NCBI RefSeq assembly: GCF_024764775.1 | Contig: NZ_JALIGC010000038.1 | Location: 124,001 to 188,000 of the forward strand | Source: Scandinavium manionii | GTDB lineage: Bacteria; Pseudomonadota; Gammaproteobacteria; Enterobacterales; Enterobacteriaceae | Reading direction: 5' to 3' | Length of the DNA stretch: 64,000 bases | Part shown: piece after piece, positions 37,151-45,621 of the stretch | Numbering within the stretch: position 1 is the first letter of the stretch | How the letters are laid out: every line of letters starts with the position of its first letter | The notes under the pieces: generated by a model | Told to the model about the DNA's origin: nothing | Databases searched by the model: none | The model's input: the letters and a program-made list of their open reading frames with translations, nothing else | Program-made: the position numbers and the translations under genes

Positions 37151-37170
37151 CCCTCTCCGGCTGGAGAGGG
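37151..37170. terminator. Hairpin between convergent rluA and djlA
   Basis: CCCTCTCC and GGAGAGGG form a perfect 8-bp stem with the loop GGCT, in the 38-bp gap between the two stop codons. There is no U tract on either side, so it may serve mainly as a 3' end stabiliser. Confidence 0.6.
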
Positions 37171-37183
37171 CATTCAGAACAGG

Positions 37184-38002
37184 TTACTTAATTCCTTTCT
37201 GTTCCTTCACTAATTCATAAGCTCGCTGAATTTCCTGCGCTTTTTGCTTCGCCATTTCCATCATTTCCGGCGGTAAACCTTTCGCCACCAGCTTATCCGG
37301 GTGATGTTCGCTCATCAGCTTGCGATAGGCGCGCTTGATGGTCGTCGCATCATCCGTCGATTTCACACCGAGCACGTTACACGCATCTTCAAGCGTAGGG
37401 CCACGCTGCGCCTGCTGCCAGCCACCGCCGGACTGCGATTGCTGCTGATAGCCGCCGCCGAACTGTGCGCCACCCTGCATCATGCGCAGGAACTGTTCAA
37501 ACTGGGCGCGGGAGATACCGAGTTCGTCGGCGATGACAAACAGCACTTCACGTTCGTTAGGGTGCAATGAGCCGTCGGCAAACGCGGCCTGAATCTGAAT
37601 TTCCAGAAACATCCTAATTAAATCGAAGCGACCAAAACAGACACCACGGAACGCACGCATCTTCTCACGCAGCGGGTAATTATCCGCTTTACCGACACGG
37701 AAAGCCTGCTGCGCCGCGATGCGGGACTCGCCGTGAAGATTCATGCGGTCCATCAGAATACTGGCAACATGGATATCCGCTTCGGTCACGCGACCTTTCG
37801 ATTTGGTCAAATGCCCCATCACCTCAAAGGTGGTGGCAAAGAACAGCGACTGACGCTCTTGCTGGTTGGCAAAAAAGTTGAGCCTGCGGCTACGCGCCTT
37901 ATCAAACATGTGGCCAATCAGCAGTCCAAGTACCGCTCCCCAGAATCCGCCACCCATCATAAGTGCGACGGCCACACCAATCACTTTACCCCAATACTGC
38001 AT
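37184..38002 (-). CDS. djlA: DjlA, membrane-anchored DnaJ-like co-chaperone
   Basis: 272 residues, one more than E. coli. A Gly-rich N-terminal membrane segment (about 5-31, with GGGFWGAVLGLLIG) is followed by a TerB-like domain. A Gln/Gly-rich linker and a C-terminal J domain follow, with the HPD motif in EHHPDK. It stimulates DnaK and affects capsule (Rcs) signalling. It is divergent from lptD. Confidence 0.96.
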   Translation of the reverse strand: MQYWGKVIGVAVALMMGGGFWGAVLGLLIGHMFDKARSRRLNFFANQQERQSLFFATTFEVMGHLTKSKGRVTEADIHVASILMDRMNLHGESRIAAQQAFRVGKADNYPLREKMRAFRGVCFGRFDLIRMFLEIQIQAAFADGSLHPNEREVLFVIADELGISRAQFEQFLRMMQGGAQFGGGYQQQSQSGGGWQQAQRGPTLEDACNVLGVKSTDDATTIKRAYRKLMSEHHPDKLVAKGLPPEMMEMAKQKAQEIQRAYELVKEQKGIK

Positions 38003-38263
38003 AGACTCCCCGGATAGTCATAATCATCATGTCGCAGGTAATGACTTCCGCCTTGATAAAAGGCGATTTTCGCAGCGATGACCTGATGGTCAGTGCAGGA
38101 CATAACCTATAATTTGCTTTATCATACTCGCCATTCTACACAGTGCCTAACGCCACTGGCTCGAAGCGGCAGGATTAACACTGGCGCGTGACCGATGAGT
38201 ACGTTAGTCTCTGACCGTTTGCAAGCCGCGAAGCCACAGATGACGGAACAACAAATAAAACGT
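38003..38263. promoter_or_regulatory. djlA-lptD divergent region
   Basis: About 260 bp holding the promoters of both genes. In E. coli lptD is partly under sigma-E; TCTGA at 38210-38214 could be such a -10, but no GGAACTT-type -35 lies at the right distance, so no promoter is called. A reading frame runs into lptD from 38195 but has no good ribosome site. Confidence 0.45.
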
Positions 38264-40612
38264 ATGAAAAAACGTATTCCCACCCTTCTGGCAACCCTGA
38301 TCGCCAGCGCCCTGTACAGTCAACAGGGTGCGGCGGCCGACCTCGCATCACAATGTATGCTGGGGGTACCAAGCTATAACCGTCCGCTGGTTCAGGGGGA
38401 TACTAATAACCTGCCTGTCACCATCAATGCCGACCATGCCAAGGGTAATTACCCTGATGATGCCGTATTTACCGGCAATGTCGATATTAATCAGGCGAAC
38501 AGTCGATTACAGGCAGACGAAGTGCAATTGCACCAGAAGCAGGCGCCTGGACAGGCGGATCCGGTTCGCACCGTAGATGCTTTGGGCAATGTACACTATG
38601 ACGATAATCAGGTGATCCTGAAAGGTCCTAAAGCCTGGTCCAATCTGAATACCAAAGATACCAACGTCTGGAAAGGCGACTATCAAATGGTCGACCGTCA
38701 AGGCCGTGGTACTGCTGACGTCATGAAACAGCGTGGCGAAAACCGGTATACCATTCTCGATAACGGAACCTTTACCTCCTGTCTGCCAGGTTCGAACACC
38801 TGGAGCGTGGTCGGAAGCGAAGTGATTCAGGACCGCCAGGAGCAGGTTGCCGAAATCTGGAACGCCCGCTTTAAAATCGGCCCGGTGCCGGTGTTTTATA
38901 GCCCCTATCTGCAGCTACCGATTGGTGACAAACGCCGTTCAGGTTTCCTGATCCCGAATGCCAAATACAGCAGTAATAACGGTACGGAAATCTACCTGCC
39001 GTATTACTGGAACATCGCGCCGAACTTCGATGCCACCATCACGCCACACTATATGGAAAAGCGCGGCGGCGTGATGTGGGAGAACGAATTCCGCTATCTG
39101 ACTAAGGCGGGTGCAGGGCTGTTTGAATTCGACTATTTGAACAAAGATAAAGTCTACGAAGACGAACACCCTGGAGACGATGATAGCCGTCGCTGGCTCT
39201 TCTACTGGCGACATGCCGGCGTGATGGACCAGGTGTGGCGCTTCAATGTCGACTACACCAAAGTCAGCGATCCGACCTACTTCAACGACTTTGATTCCAA
39301 ATACGGTTCCAGTACCGACGGTTACGCCACGCAGAAATTCAGCGTTGGCTATGCCATTGAGAACTTTAACGCCACCGTATCCAGCAAGCAGTTCCAGGTC
39401 TTTGATACAGAAAACTCAAACTCCTATGCCGCACAACCGCAGTTGGACGTTAACTACTACCAGAATGACGTTGGGCCGTTTGACACCCATATCTATGGTC
39501 AGGTAGTGCATTTCAAAAACACTAATGACAACATGCCAGAAGCGACGCGTGTACACCTGGAACCGACAATCGATTTGCCACTGTCGAACGGTTGGGGAAG
39601 CATCGACACCGAAGCCAAGCTGATGGCGACACATTATCAGCAGGATGACGTCGACTGGTACAACACCCGTTATGGCACGAATCTGAAAGAAAACGTTAAC
39701 CGCGTACTGCCGCAGTTTAAAATTGACGGCAAAATGGTCTTTGAGCGCGATATGGACTGGTCACAGGGCTATACCCAGACCCTCGAACCACGCGTACAGT
39801 ACCTGTATGTGCCGTACAAAGATCAAAGCGATATCATGTCGTACGATTCAACGTTGCTGCAATCGGACTACAGCGGCCTGTTCCGTGACCGGACCTACAG
39901 CGGCCTGGACCGAATCGCGTCGGCTAACCAGGTGACGACCGGCCTCACCTCTCGCGTTTATGATGAAAACGCCGTTGAACGTTTTAACGTTTCTGTGGGT
40001 CAAATCTACTACTTCACGCCAACGCGTACGGGTGATGAAGGAGCCGAATGGTCTCAAAGCGATCAAAAAGGCTCGTTGGTATGGGCCGGTGATACCTATT
40101 GGCGCATGACTGACCAATGGGGCCTGCGTGGCGGTATTCAATACGATACGCGTCTGGATAACGTGGCCACCGGCAACGGTACCGTCGAGTATCGTCGCGA
40201 TGAAAACCGCTTAGTCCAGTTGAACTACCGTTACGCCAGCCCGGAGTATATTCAGGCGACACTGCCTTCCTACTCCACGGCACAGCAGTATAAAGACGGG
40301 ATTTCCCAGGTGGGCATGACGGCAAGCTGGCCGGTCGTTGACCGTTGGTCTGTCGTTGGCGCGTATTACTACGACACTAACGCCAACAAACCAGCGGATC
40401 AGATGATAGCCGTACAGTATAACTCCTGCTGTTATGCTCTCCGTCTCGGCTATGAGCGTAAGCTCAACGGTTGGGATCCTAACAATGTCCAGGGTGTGTA
40501 CGACAACGTCGTCGGCTTCAATATCGAACTGCGTGGCCTGAGCTCTAACTATGGTCTTGGCACACAGCAGATGTTGCGTTCGACCATCATGCCGTACCAA
40601 AGCTCTTTGTAA
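38264..40612 (+). CDS. lptD: LptD (Imp), outer-membrane LPS translocon
   Basis: 782 residues from the ATG at 38264 (MKKRIPTLLATLIASALYSQ), against 784 in E. coli; a start 23 codons upstream is rejected because the signal peptide begins here. With LptE it inserts LPS into the outer leaflet. A signal peptide of about 24 residues is followed by an N-terminal OstA jellyroll and a large beta-barrel. The four cysteines of the disulfide switch are present (Cys31, TSCLPG, and the SCCY pair). Confidence 0.97.
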   Translation: MKKRIPTLLATLIASALYSQQGAAADLASQCMLGVPSYNRPLVQGDTNNLPVTINADHAKGNYPDDAVFTGNVDINQANSRLQADEVQLHQKQAPGQADPVRTVDALGNVHYDDNQVILKGPKAWSNLNTKDTNVWKGDYQMVDRQGRGTADVMKQRGENRYTILDNGTFTSCLPGSNTWSVVGSEVIQDRQEQVAEIWNARFKIGPVPVFYSPYLQLPIGDKRRSGFLIPNAKYSSNNGTEIYLPYYWNIAPNFDATITPHYMEKRGGVMWENEFRYLTKAGAGLFEFDYLNKDKVYEDEHPGDDDSRRWLFYWRHAGVMDQVWRFNVDYTKVSDPTYFNDFDSKYGSSTDGYATQKFSVGYAIENFNATVSSKQFQVFDTENSNSYAAQPQLDVNYYQNDVGPFDTHIYGQVVHFKNTNDNMPEATRVHLEPTIDLPLSNGWGSIDTEAKLMATHYQQDDVDWYNTRYGTNLKENVNRVLPQFKIDGKMVFERDMDWSQGYTQTLEPRVQYLYVPYKDQSDIMSYDSTLLQSDYSGLFRDRTYSGLDRIASANQVTTGLTSRVYDENAVERFNVSVGQIYYFTPTRTGDEGAEWSQSDQKGSLVWAGDTYWRMTDQWGLRGGIQYDTRLDNVATGNGTVEYRRDENRLVQLNYRYASPEYIQATLPSYSTAQQYKDGISQVGMTASWPVVDRWSVVGAYYYDTNANKPADQMIAVQYNSCCYALRLGYERKLNGWDPNNVQGVYDNVVGFNIELRGLSSNYGLGTQQMLRSTIMPYQSSL

Positions 40613-40666
40613 CGCCACGGTATTAGAAACGTAATCCGCTTTGCGGTTAATTGAAATGGAAAGAGT

Positions 40667-41953
40667 ATGAAGAACTGGAAAACGCTGCTTCTCGGTATCG
40701 CCATGGTTGCGAATACCAGTTTCGCCGCCCCACAGGTTGTCGATAAGGTAGCAGCTGTCGTAAATAACGGCGTTGTACTGGAAAGCGATGTCGATAATTT
40801 GATGCAGTCCGTAAAAGGAAATGCAACCCAGGCCGGACAACAATTACCGGATGACGCCACGCTGCGTCACCAGATTCTGGAACGTCTGATCATGGACCAG
40901 GTTGTCCTGCAGATGGGCCAGAAAATGGGCGTAAAAATCACTGACGCACAGCTCGATCAGGCCATCACCAACATCGCCAAGCAGAACAATATGTCGATGG
41001 ATCAGATGCGTAGCCGTCTGGCCTACGATGGTATGAACTACAGTACCTATCGCGAACAGATCCGCAAAGAGATGACTATCTCTGAAGTGCGTAATAACGA
41101 AGTTCGTCGTCGTATTACCGTACTGCCGCAGGAAGTTGATGCATTGGCTTCACAGATTGGCAATCAGAACGATGCCAGCACTGAGCTGAATCTGAGCCAC
41201 ATCCTGATCCCGCTGCCGGAAAACCCAAGCTCTGATCAGGTTAACGAAGCGGAAGCTCAGGCGCGCTCGGTTGTCGATCAGGCAAACAAAGGCGCTGACT
41301 TCGGGAAACTCGCTATCACTTACTCCGCTGACCAACAGGCACTGAAAGGCGGCCAGATGGGCTGGGGACGTATTCAGGAACTGCCGTCCATCTTCGCGCA
41401 GGCCCTGAGCACTGCGAAAAAAGGCGATGTGATTGGTCCGATCCGTTCCGGTGTGGGCTTCCACGTCATCAAAGTGAACGATCTGCGCGGTCAGAGCCAG
41501 AGCATTTCTGTGACCGAAGTTCATTCCCGTCACATCCTGCTGAAGCCATCGCCAATCATGACTGACGACCAGGCACGTGCGAAGCTGGAAGCCGTGGCTG
41601 CGGACATTAAGAGTGGTAAAACCACCTTTGATAAAGCGGCGAAAGAACTGTCTCAGGACCCAGGTTCTGCAAACCAGGGCGGTGATTTAGGCTGGGGCAC
41701 TCCGGACATGTACGATCCGGCATTCCGTGATGCACTGATGAAACTGAGCAAAGGCGAAATCAGCGCCCCGGTTCACTCCTCGTTCGGCTGGCACCTGATT
41801 CAGCTGCTGGATACCCGTAACGTGGACCGCACCGATGCAGCACAGAAAGACAGGGCTTACCGCATGCTGATGAACCGTAAGTTTGCTGAAGAAGCTGCAA
41901 CCTGGATGCAGGAACAACGAGCCAGCGCGTACGTCAAAATTCTGAGCAACTGA
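40667..41953 (+). CDS. surA: SurA, periplasmic chaperone and peptidyl-prolyl isomerase
   Basis: 428 residues, the E. coli length. The signal peptide ends at about 20 (NTSFA/APQ). The N-terminal chaperone module is followed by two parvulin domains (about 171-272 and 282-382, with LSHILIPLP and SRHILLKPSP as their first strands) and a C-terminal helix. It helps outer-membrane proteins, including LptD, fold. The stop overlaps pdxA as TGATG. Confidence 0.98.
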   Translation: MKNWKTLLLGIAMVANTSFAAPQVVDKVAAVVNNGVVLESDVDNLMQSVKGNATQAGQQLPDDATLRHQILERLIMDQVVLQMGQKMGVKITDAQLDQAITNIAKQNNMSMDQMRSRLAYDGMNYSTYREQIRKEMTISEVRNNEVRRRITVLPQEVDALASQIGNQNDASTELNLSHILIPLPENPSSDQVNEAEAQARSVVDQANKGADFGKLAITYSADQQALKGGQMGWGRIQELPSIFAQALSTAKKGDVIGPIRSGVGFHVIKVNDLRGQSQSISVTEVHSRHILLKPSPIMTDDQARAKLEAVAADIKSGKTTFDKAAKELSQDPGSANQGGDLGWGTPDMYDPAFRDALMKLSKGEISAPVHSSFGWHLIQLLDTRNVDRTDAAQKDRAYRMLMNRKFAEEAATWMQEQRASAYVKILSN

Positions 41954-42942
41954 TGACACAGCCCCAACGTGTGGTTATCACTCCCGGCGAACCTGCCGGG
42001 ATTGGCCCAGACCTCGTGGTTCAACTGGCACAGTGTGACTGGCCTGTTGAACTGGTGGTTTGCGCTGATGAAACGCTTCTGACAGACCGGGCAGCAATGC
42101 TCGGTTTGCCGTTAACGCTCCTGCCCTACGATGCCGCTCTGGCACCTGTGCCGCAAAAAGCCGGTACGCTGACTCTCCTTCCCGTCCCCCTTCAGGCTCC
42201 CGTTACACCAGGCACACTTAACGTGCTGAACGGCCCTTATGTGGTGGAAACCCTGGCACGCGCCTGCGATGGCAGTACCGAAGGCGAGTTTGCCGCCCTG
42301 ATTACCGGGCCGGTGCAAAAGAGCATCATCAACGATGCCGGGATTGCGTTTACCGGACACACCGAATTCTTCGAAGAGCGTTCTCACACCGCTAAAGTGG
42401 TGATGATGCTGGCAACAGAAGAGCTGCGCGTCGCACTCGCAACGACCCACCTGCCGCTCAAAGCCATTAGCGATGCGATTACGACAGATGTCCTGAGCGA
42501 CGTGATTACCATTCTGGATACCGACCTGCGCGCGAAGTTTGGCATTGCCAAGCCGCATATCCTGGTGTGTGGGCTGAATCCGCATGCCGGTGAAGGCGGG
42601 CATATGGGGATGGAAGAGATAGACACCATCATTCCGGTGCTCGAAAAAATGCGCGCTAAGGGCATGAATCTGAGTGGGCCGCTGCCCGCAGATACCCTGT
42701 TTCAGCCAAAATATCTCGACAATGCCGACGCAGTCCTCGCGATGTACCACGATCAGGGCCTGCCCGTGCTAAAATACCAGGGTTTCGGCCGTGCCGTGAA
42801 TATCACGCTCGGTTTACCTTTTATCCGTACGTCCGTTGACCACGGCACCGCGCTAGAACTGGCGGGTCAGGGGAAAGCAAACGTCGGCAGTTTTATTACG
42901 GCGCTTAATCTCGCCATCAAAATGATCAGTAACTCTCAATGA
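41953..42942 (+). CDS. pdxA: PdxA, 4-hydroxythreonine-4-phosphate dehydrogenase
   Basis: 329 residues, the E. coli length. This NAD-dependent enzyme of pyridoxal-phosphate synthesis needs a divalent metal. Family motifs include ITPGEPAGIGPD near the start, TGHTEFF, GLNPHAGEGGHMG and AMYHDQGLPVLKY. It overlaps surA by 1 bp and rsmA by 4 bp. Confidence 0.97.
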   Translation: MTQPQRVVITPGEPAGIGPDLVVQLAQCDWPVELVVCADETLLTDRAAMLGLPLTLLPYDAALAPVPQKAGTLTLLPVPLQAPVTPGTLNVLNGPYVVETLARACDGSTEGEFAALITGPVQKSIINDAGIAFTGHTEFFEERSHTAKVVMMLATEELRVALATTHLPLKAISDAITTDVLSDVITILDTDLRAKFGIAKPHILVCGLNPHAGEGGHMGMEEIDTIIPVLEKMRAKGMNLSGPLPADTLFQPKYLDNADAVLAMYHDQGLPVLKYQGFGRAVNITLGLPFIRTSVDHGTALELAGQGKANVGSFITALNLAIKMISNSQ

Positions 42943-43760
42943 ATAATCGAGTCCATCAGGGCCACTTAGCCCGAAAACGCTTCGGGCAAAACTTCCTCAA
43001 CGATCAGTTTGTCATCGACAGCATCGTTTCGGCTATCAACCCGCAGAAAGGTCAGGCCATTGTTGAAATCGGCCCGGGTCTTGCCGCATTGACCGAGCCG
43101 GTTGGCGAACGTCTGGATAAACTGACCGTCATCGAACTGGACCGTGACCTGGCTGCACGCCTGCAAACGCACCCGTTCCTTGGACCAAAGCTGACCATTT
43201 TTCAGCAAGATGCGATGACCATGAACTTCGGCGAGCTGTCGAAGGAAATGGGCCAGCCGCTGCGCGTGTTCGGTAACCTGCCGTACAACATCTCTACCCC
43301 GCTGATGTTCCACCTGTTTAGCTATACTGATGCCATTGCCGACATGCACTTCATGCTGCAAAAAGAAGTGGTAAATCGTCTGGTTGCAGGGCCAAACAGT
43401 AAGGCGTATGGTCGTTTAAGCGTCATGGCGCAGTACTACTGCCAGATTATCCCTGTGCTGGAAGTGCCGCCAACCGCCTTTACGCCACCGCCAAAAGTGG
43501 ATTCTGCCGTTGTTCGCCTGGTGCCTTACACCACGCTGCCGCATCCGGTTAAAGAGGTTCGTGTGTTAAGCCGAATAACCACCGAAGCGTTCAACCAGCG
43601 TCGTAAGACTATCCGTAACAGCCTCGGCAATATCTTCTCTGTCGAACTGTTGACTGAGCTTGGCGTTGACCCGGCGATGCGTGCAGAAAATATCTCTGTG
43701 GCCCAGTACTGCCGCCTGGCAAACTGGCTGTCAGAAAATGCGCCTCAGAAGGAGAGCTAA
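42939..43760 (+). CDS. rsmA: RsmA (KsgA), 16S rRNA dimethyladenosine transferase
   Basis: 273 residues, as in E. coli. It dimethylates A1518 and A1519 of 16S rRNA. The N-terminal RKRFGQNFL, the SAM-binding VEIGPGLAALTEP, and the catalytic NLPYNIS motif are present. Loss of the gene gives kasugamycin resistance in E. coli. apaG follows after 3 bp. Confidence 0.98.
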   Translation: MNNRVHQGHLARKRFGQNFLNDQFVIDSIVSAINPQKGQAIVEIGPGLAALTEPVGERLDKLTVIELDRDLAARLQTHPFLGPKLTIFQQDAMTMNFGELSKEMGQPLRVFGNLPYNISTPLMFHLFSYTDAIADMHFMLQKEVVNRLVAGPNSKAYGRLSVMAQYYCQIIPVLEVPPTAFTPPPKVDSAVVRLVPYTTLPHPVKEVRVLSRITTEAFNQRRKTIRNSLGNIFSVELLTELGVDPAMRAENISVAQYCRLANWLSENAPQKES

Positions 43761-43763
43761 ACC

Positions 43764-44141
43764 ATGATCAATTCGCCCCGTGTCTGTGTCCAGGTACAAA
43801 GCGTCTACATTGAGTCCCAGTCCTCGCCGGACGATGAACGCTATGTTTTTGCTTATACGGTCACGATTCGTAATCTGGGGCGAGGATCGGTGCAGCTGCT
43901 TGGGCGCTACTGGTTGATTACTAACGGCCACGGTCATGAAACCGAGGTTCAGGGCGAAGGTGTCATCGGCGTTCAGCCACACATTGCTCCGGGCAACGAA
44001 TATCAGTACACCAGCGGTGCCGTGCTGGAAACGCCACTCGGCACCATGCAGGGTCACTATGACATGATCGACGCTGACGGTAACCCGTTCAGCATTGATA
44101 TTCCCGTTTTCCGTCTGGCCGTGCCAGCTCTCATCCATTGA
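43764..44141 (+). CDS. apaG: ApaG, Co2+/Mg2+-associated beta-sandwich protein
   Basis: 125 residues, the E. coli length. It is a single fibronectin-III-like ApaG domain of uncertain biochemical role, associated with cobalt and magnesium tolerance. The family core YTVTIRNLGRGSVQLLGRYWLITNGHG is visible. It lies between rsmA and apaH in the usual order. Confidence 0.96.
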   Translation: MINSPRVCVQVQSVYIESQSSPDDERYVFAYTVTIRNLGRGSVQLLGRYWLITNGHGHETEVQGEGVIGVQPHIAPGNEYQYTSGAVLETPLGTMQGHYDMIDADGNPFSIDIPVFRLAVPALIH

Positions 44142-44145
44142 TAAA

Positions 44146-44994
44146 ATGAGCACATACCTTATTGGCGACGTTCACGGCTGCTACGATGAACTGATCGCGT
44201 TATTAAAGCAGGTGGAATTTACCCCTGGACGAGACACGCTGTGGCTGACAGGCGATCTGGTGGCCCGCGGCCCCGCATCGCTCGACGTTCTGCGCTACGT
44301 GAAATCTCTGGGTGATAGCGTGCGTATGGTTCTCGGCAATCACGATTTGCATCTGCTGGCGGTATTCGCCGGGATCAGTCGTAATAAGCCGAAAGACCGA
44401 CTCACGCCGCTACTGGAAGCGCCGGATGCTGACGAACTGCTGAACTGGCTACGCCGTCAGCCGCTGCTGCAAGTTGATAAAGAGAAGAAACTGGTGATGG
44501 CCCATGCCGGGATCACTCCGCAGTGGGATCTTGATACCGCGGAGCTTTGCGCTCGCGACGTTGAAGCGGTGCTATGCAGCGATTCCTATCCGTTCTTCCT
44601 TGACGCCATGTATGGCGATTTGCCGAACCATTGGTCGCCAGAGCTGACAGGTCTTGCACGTCTGCGCTTTATCACCAACGCCTTTACGCGGATGCGTTAC
44701 TGCTTCCCGAACGGTCAGCTCGATATGTACACCAAAGAGTCGCCGGAAAACGCGCCTGTACCGCTAAAACCGTGGTTTGCTATTCCTGGCCCCGTCACTG
44801 AAGAGTACAGCGTCATTTTTGGCCACTGGGCTTCGCTGGAAGGCAAAGGTACGCCGGAAGGGATTTACGGTCTGGATACCGGATGCTGCTGGGGCGGGGA
44901 TTTAACGTGTCTGCGCTGGGAAGATAAGAAATACTTTGTGCAACCGTCTAATCGTCATCTCGATCTCGGCGAAGAAGAAGCCGTCGCGTCTTAA
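44146..44994 (+). CDS. apaH: ApaH, diadenosine tetraphosphatase
   Basis: 282 residues from the ATG at 44146 (MSTYLIGDVHGCYDEL); a start 17 codons upstream lies inside apaG and is rejected. It splits Ap4A symmetrically to two ADP and also removes Np4 caps from RNA. The metallophosphatase motifs GDVHG (7-11), GDLVARGP and GNHD are intact. It starts 4 bp after apaG. Confidence 0.97.
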   Translation: MSTYLIGDVHGCYDELIALLKQVEFTPGRDTLWLTGDLVARGPASLDVLRYVKSLGDSVRMVLGNHDLHLLAVFAGISRNKPKDRLTPLLEAPDADELLNWLRRQPLLQVDKEKKLVMAHAGITPQWDLDTAELCARDVEAVLCSDSYPFFLDAMYGDLPNHWSPELTGLARLRFITNAFTRMRYCFPNGQLDMYTKESPENAPVPLKPWFAIPGPVTEEYSVIFGHWASLEGKGTPEGIYGLDTGCCWGGDLTCLRWEDKKYFVQPSNRHLDLGEEEAVAS

Positions 44995-44999
44995 TATTA

Positions 45000-45024
45000 T
45001 CCCCCCACCCGTCGGGTGAGGGGA
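45000..45024. terminator. Hairpin between convergent apaH and folA
   Basis: TCCCCCCACCC and GGGTGAGGGGA form an 11-bp stem with one mismatch and the loop GTC, in the 35-bp gap between the stops. The U tracts are weak on both sides, but the stem is GC-rich, so it probably serves both genes. Confidence 0.7.
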
Positions 45025-45029
45025 TACGC

Positions 45030-45509
45030 TTATCGACGCTCTAAGATCTCAAAGCAATAGCTGTGCGAGTTCTGCTCGTCGGCATCATGAAACTCACTGA
45101 ATGTCGATTCCCAGTTATCCGGATCGTAGTCCGGGAAATGGGTATCGCCTTCCACTTCCGCATCAATGTGCGTCAGATACAGGCGCTGCGCTTTCGGCAG
45201 AAACTGTTCGTAAACCCGACCACCACCGATCACCATGATCTCTTCTGCGTCACCGCAGGCGGCAATCGCTTCATCTACCGACTTTACCCACTCAACACGA
45301 TCGTCAGTGCCTGGCTGGCTGCTAATCACAATGTTTTTGCGTCCTGGCAGCGGACGTCCAATGGATTCCCAGGTCAGGCGACCCATCACCACAGGTTTGT
45401 TGAGCGTGGTACGTTTAAACCAGGCGAGATCGGCAGGCAGGTTCCAGGGCATGGCGTTTTCCATGCCGATAACGCGATCCACCGCTAACGCCGCAATCAG
45501 ACTGATCAT
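45030..45509 (-). CDS. folA: FolA, dihydrofolate reductase
   Basis: 159 residues from the ATG at 45509 (MISLIAALAVDRVIGMENAMPWNLP), the E. coli length; a longer in-frame start is rejected. It reduces dihydrofolate with NADPH and is the target of trimethoprim. Visible are the Met20 loop (MENAMPWNLPADL), the catalytic Asp27 and GRLTWESIGRPLPGRKN. Position 45 in the latter is Leu where E. coli has His. Confidence 0.98.
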   Translation of the reverse strand: MISLIAALAVDRVIGMENAMPWNLPADLAWFKRTTLNKPVVMGRLTWESIGRPLPGRKNIVISSQPGTDDRVEWVKSVDEAIAACGDAEEIMVIGGGRVYEQFLPKAQRLYLTHIDAEVEGDTHFPDYDPDNWESTFSEFHDADEQNSHSYCFEILERR

Positions 45510-45539
45510 TGAAATATCCCGGATGTAAAAATTGCCGCC

Positions 45540-45568
45540 ACTATACGGAAAGCTTAATCTTTCGTCGA
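45540..45568 (-). promoter_or_regulatory. Candidate folA promoter
   Basis: On the minus strand TATAGT (45545-45540) forms a good -10 about 30 bp upstream of folA. TCGACG (45568-45563) lies 17 bp further upstream as a weak -35. Confidence 0.4.
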
Positions 45569-45621
45569 CAATAGGGAGAGTAAAGAAGACGAAATATTTT
45601 CGCCTTCTCACTAAGTGCCCG

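Noticed and set aside
38200..38220. Sigma-E promoter for lptD
   Set aside because: TCTGA could be a -10, but no GGAACTT-like -35 is present 16 bp upstream.
38195..38263. Upstream extension of lptD by 23 codons
   Set aside because: It would bury the signal peptide behind a charged leader and has no good ribosome site; E. coli LptD begins at the chosen ATG.
45509..45611. Upstream extension of folA by 34 codons
   Set aside because: The extension crosses the probable folA promoter, and the mature E. coli enzyme starts at MISLIAALA.
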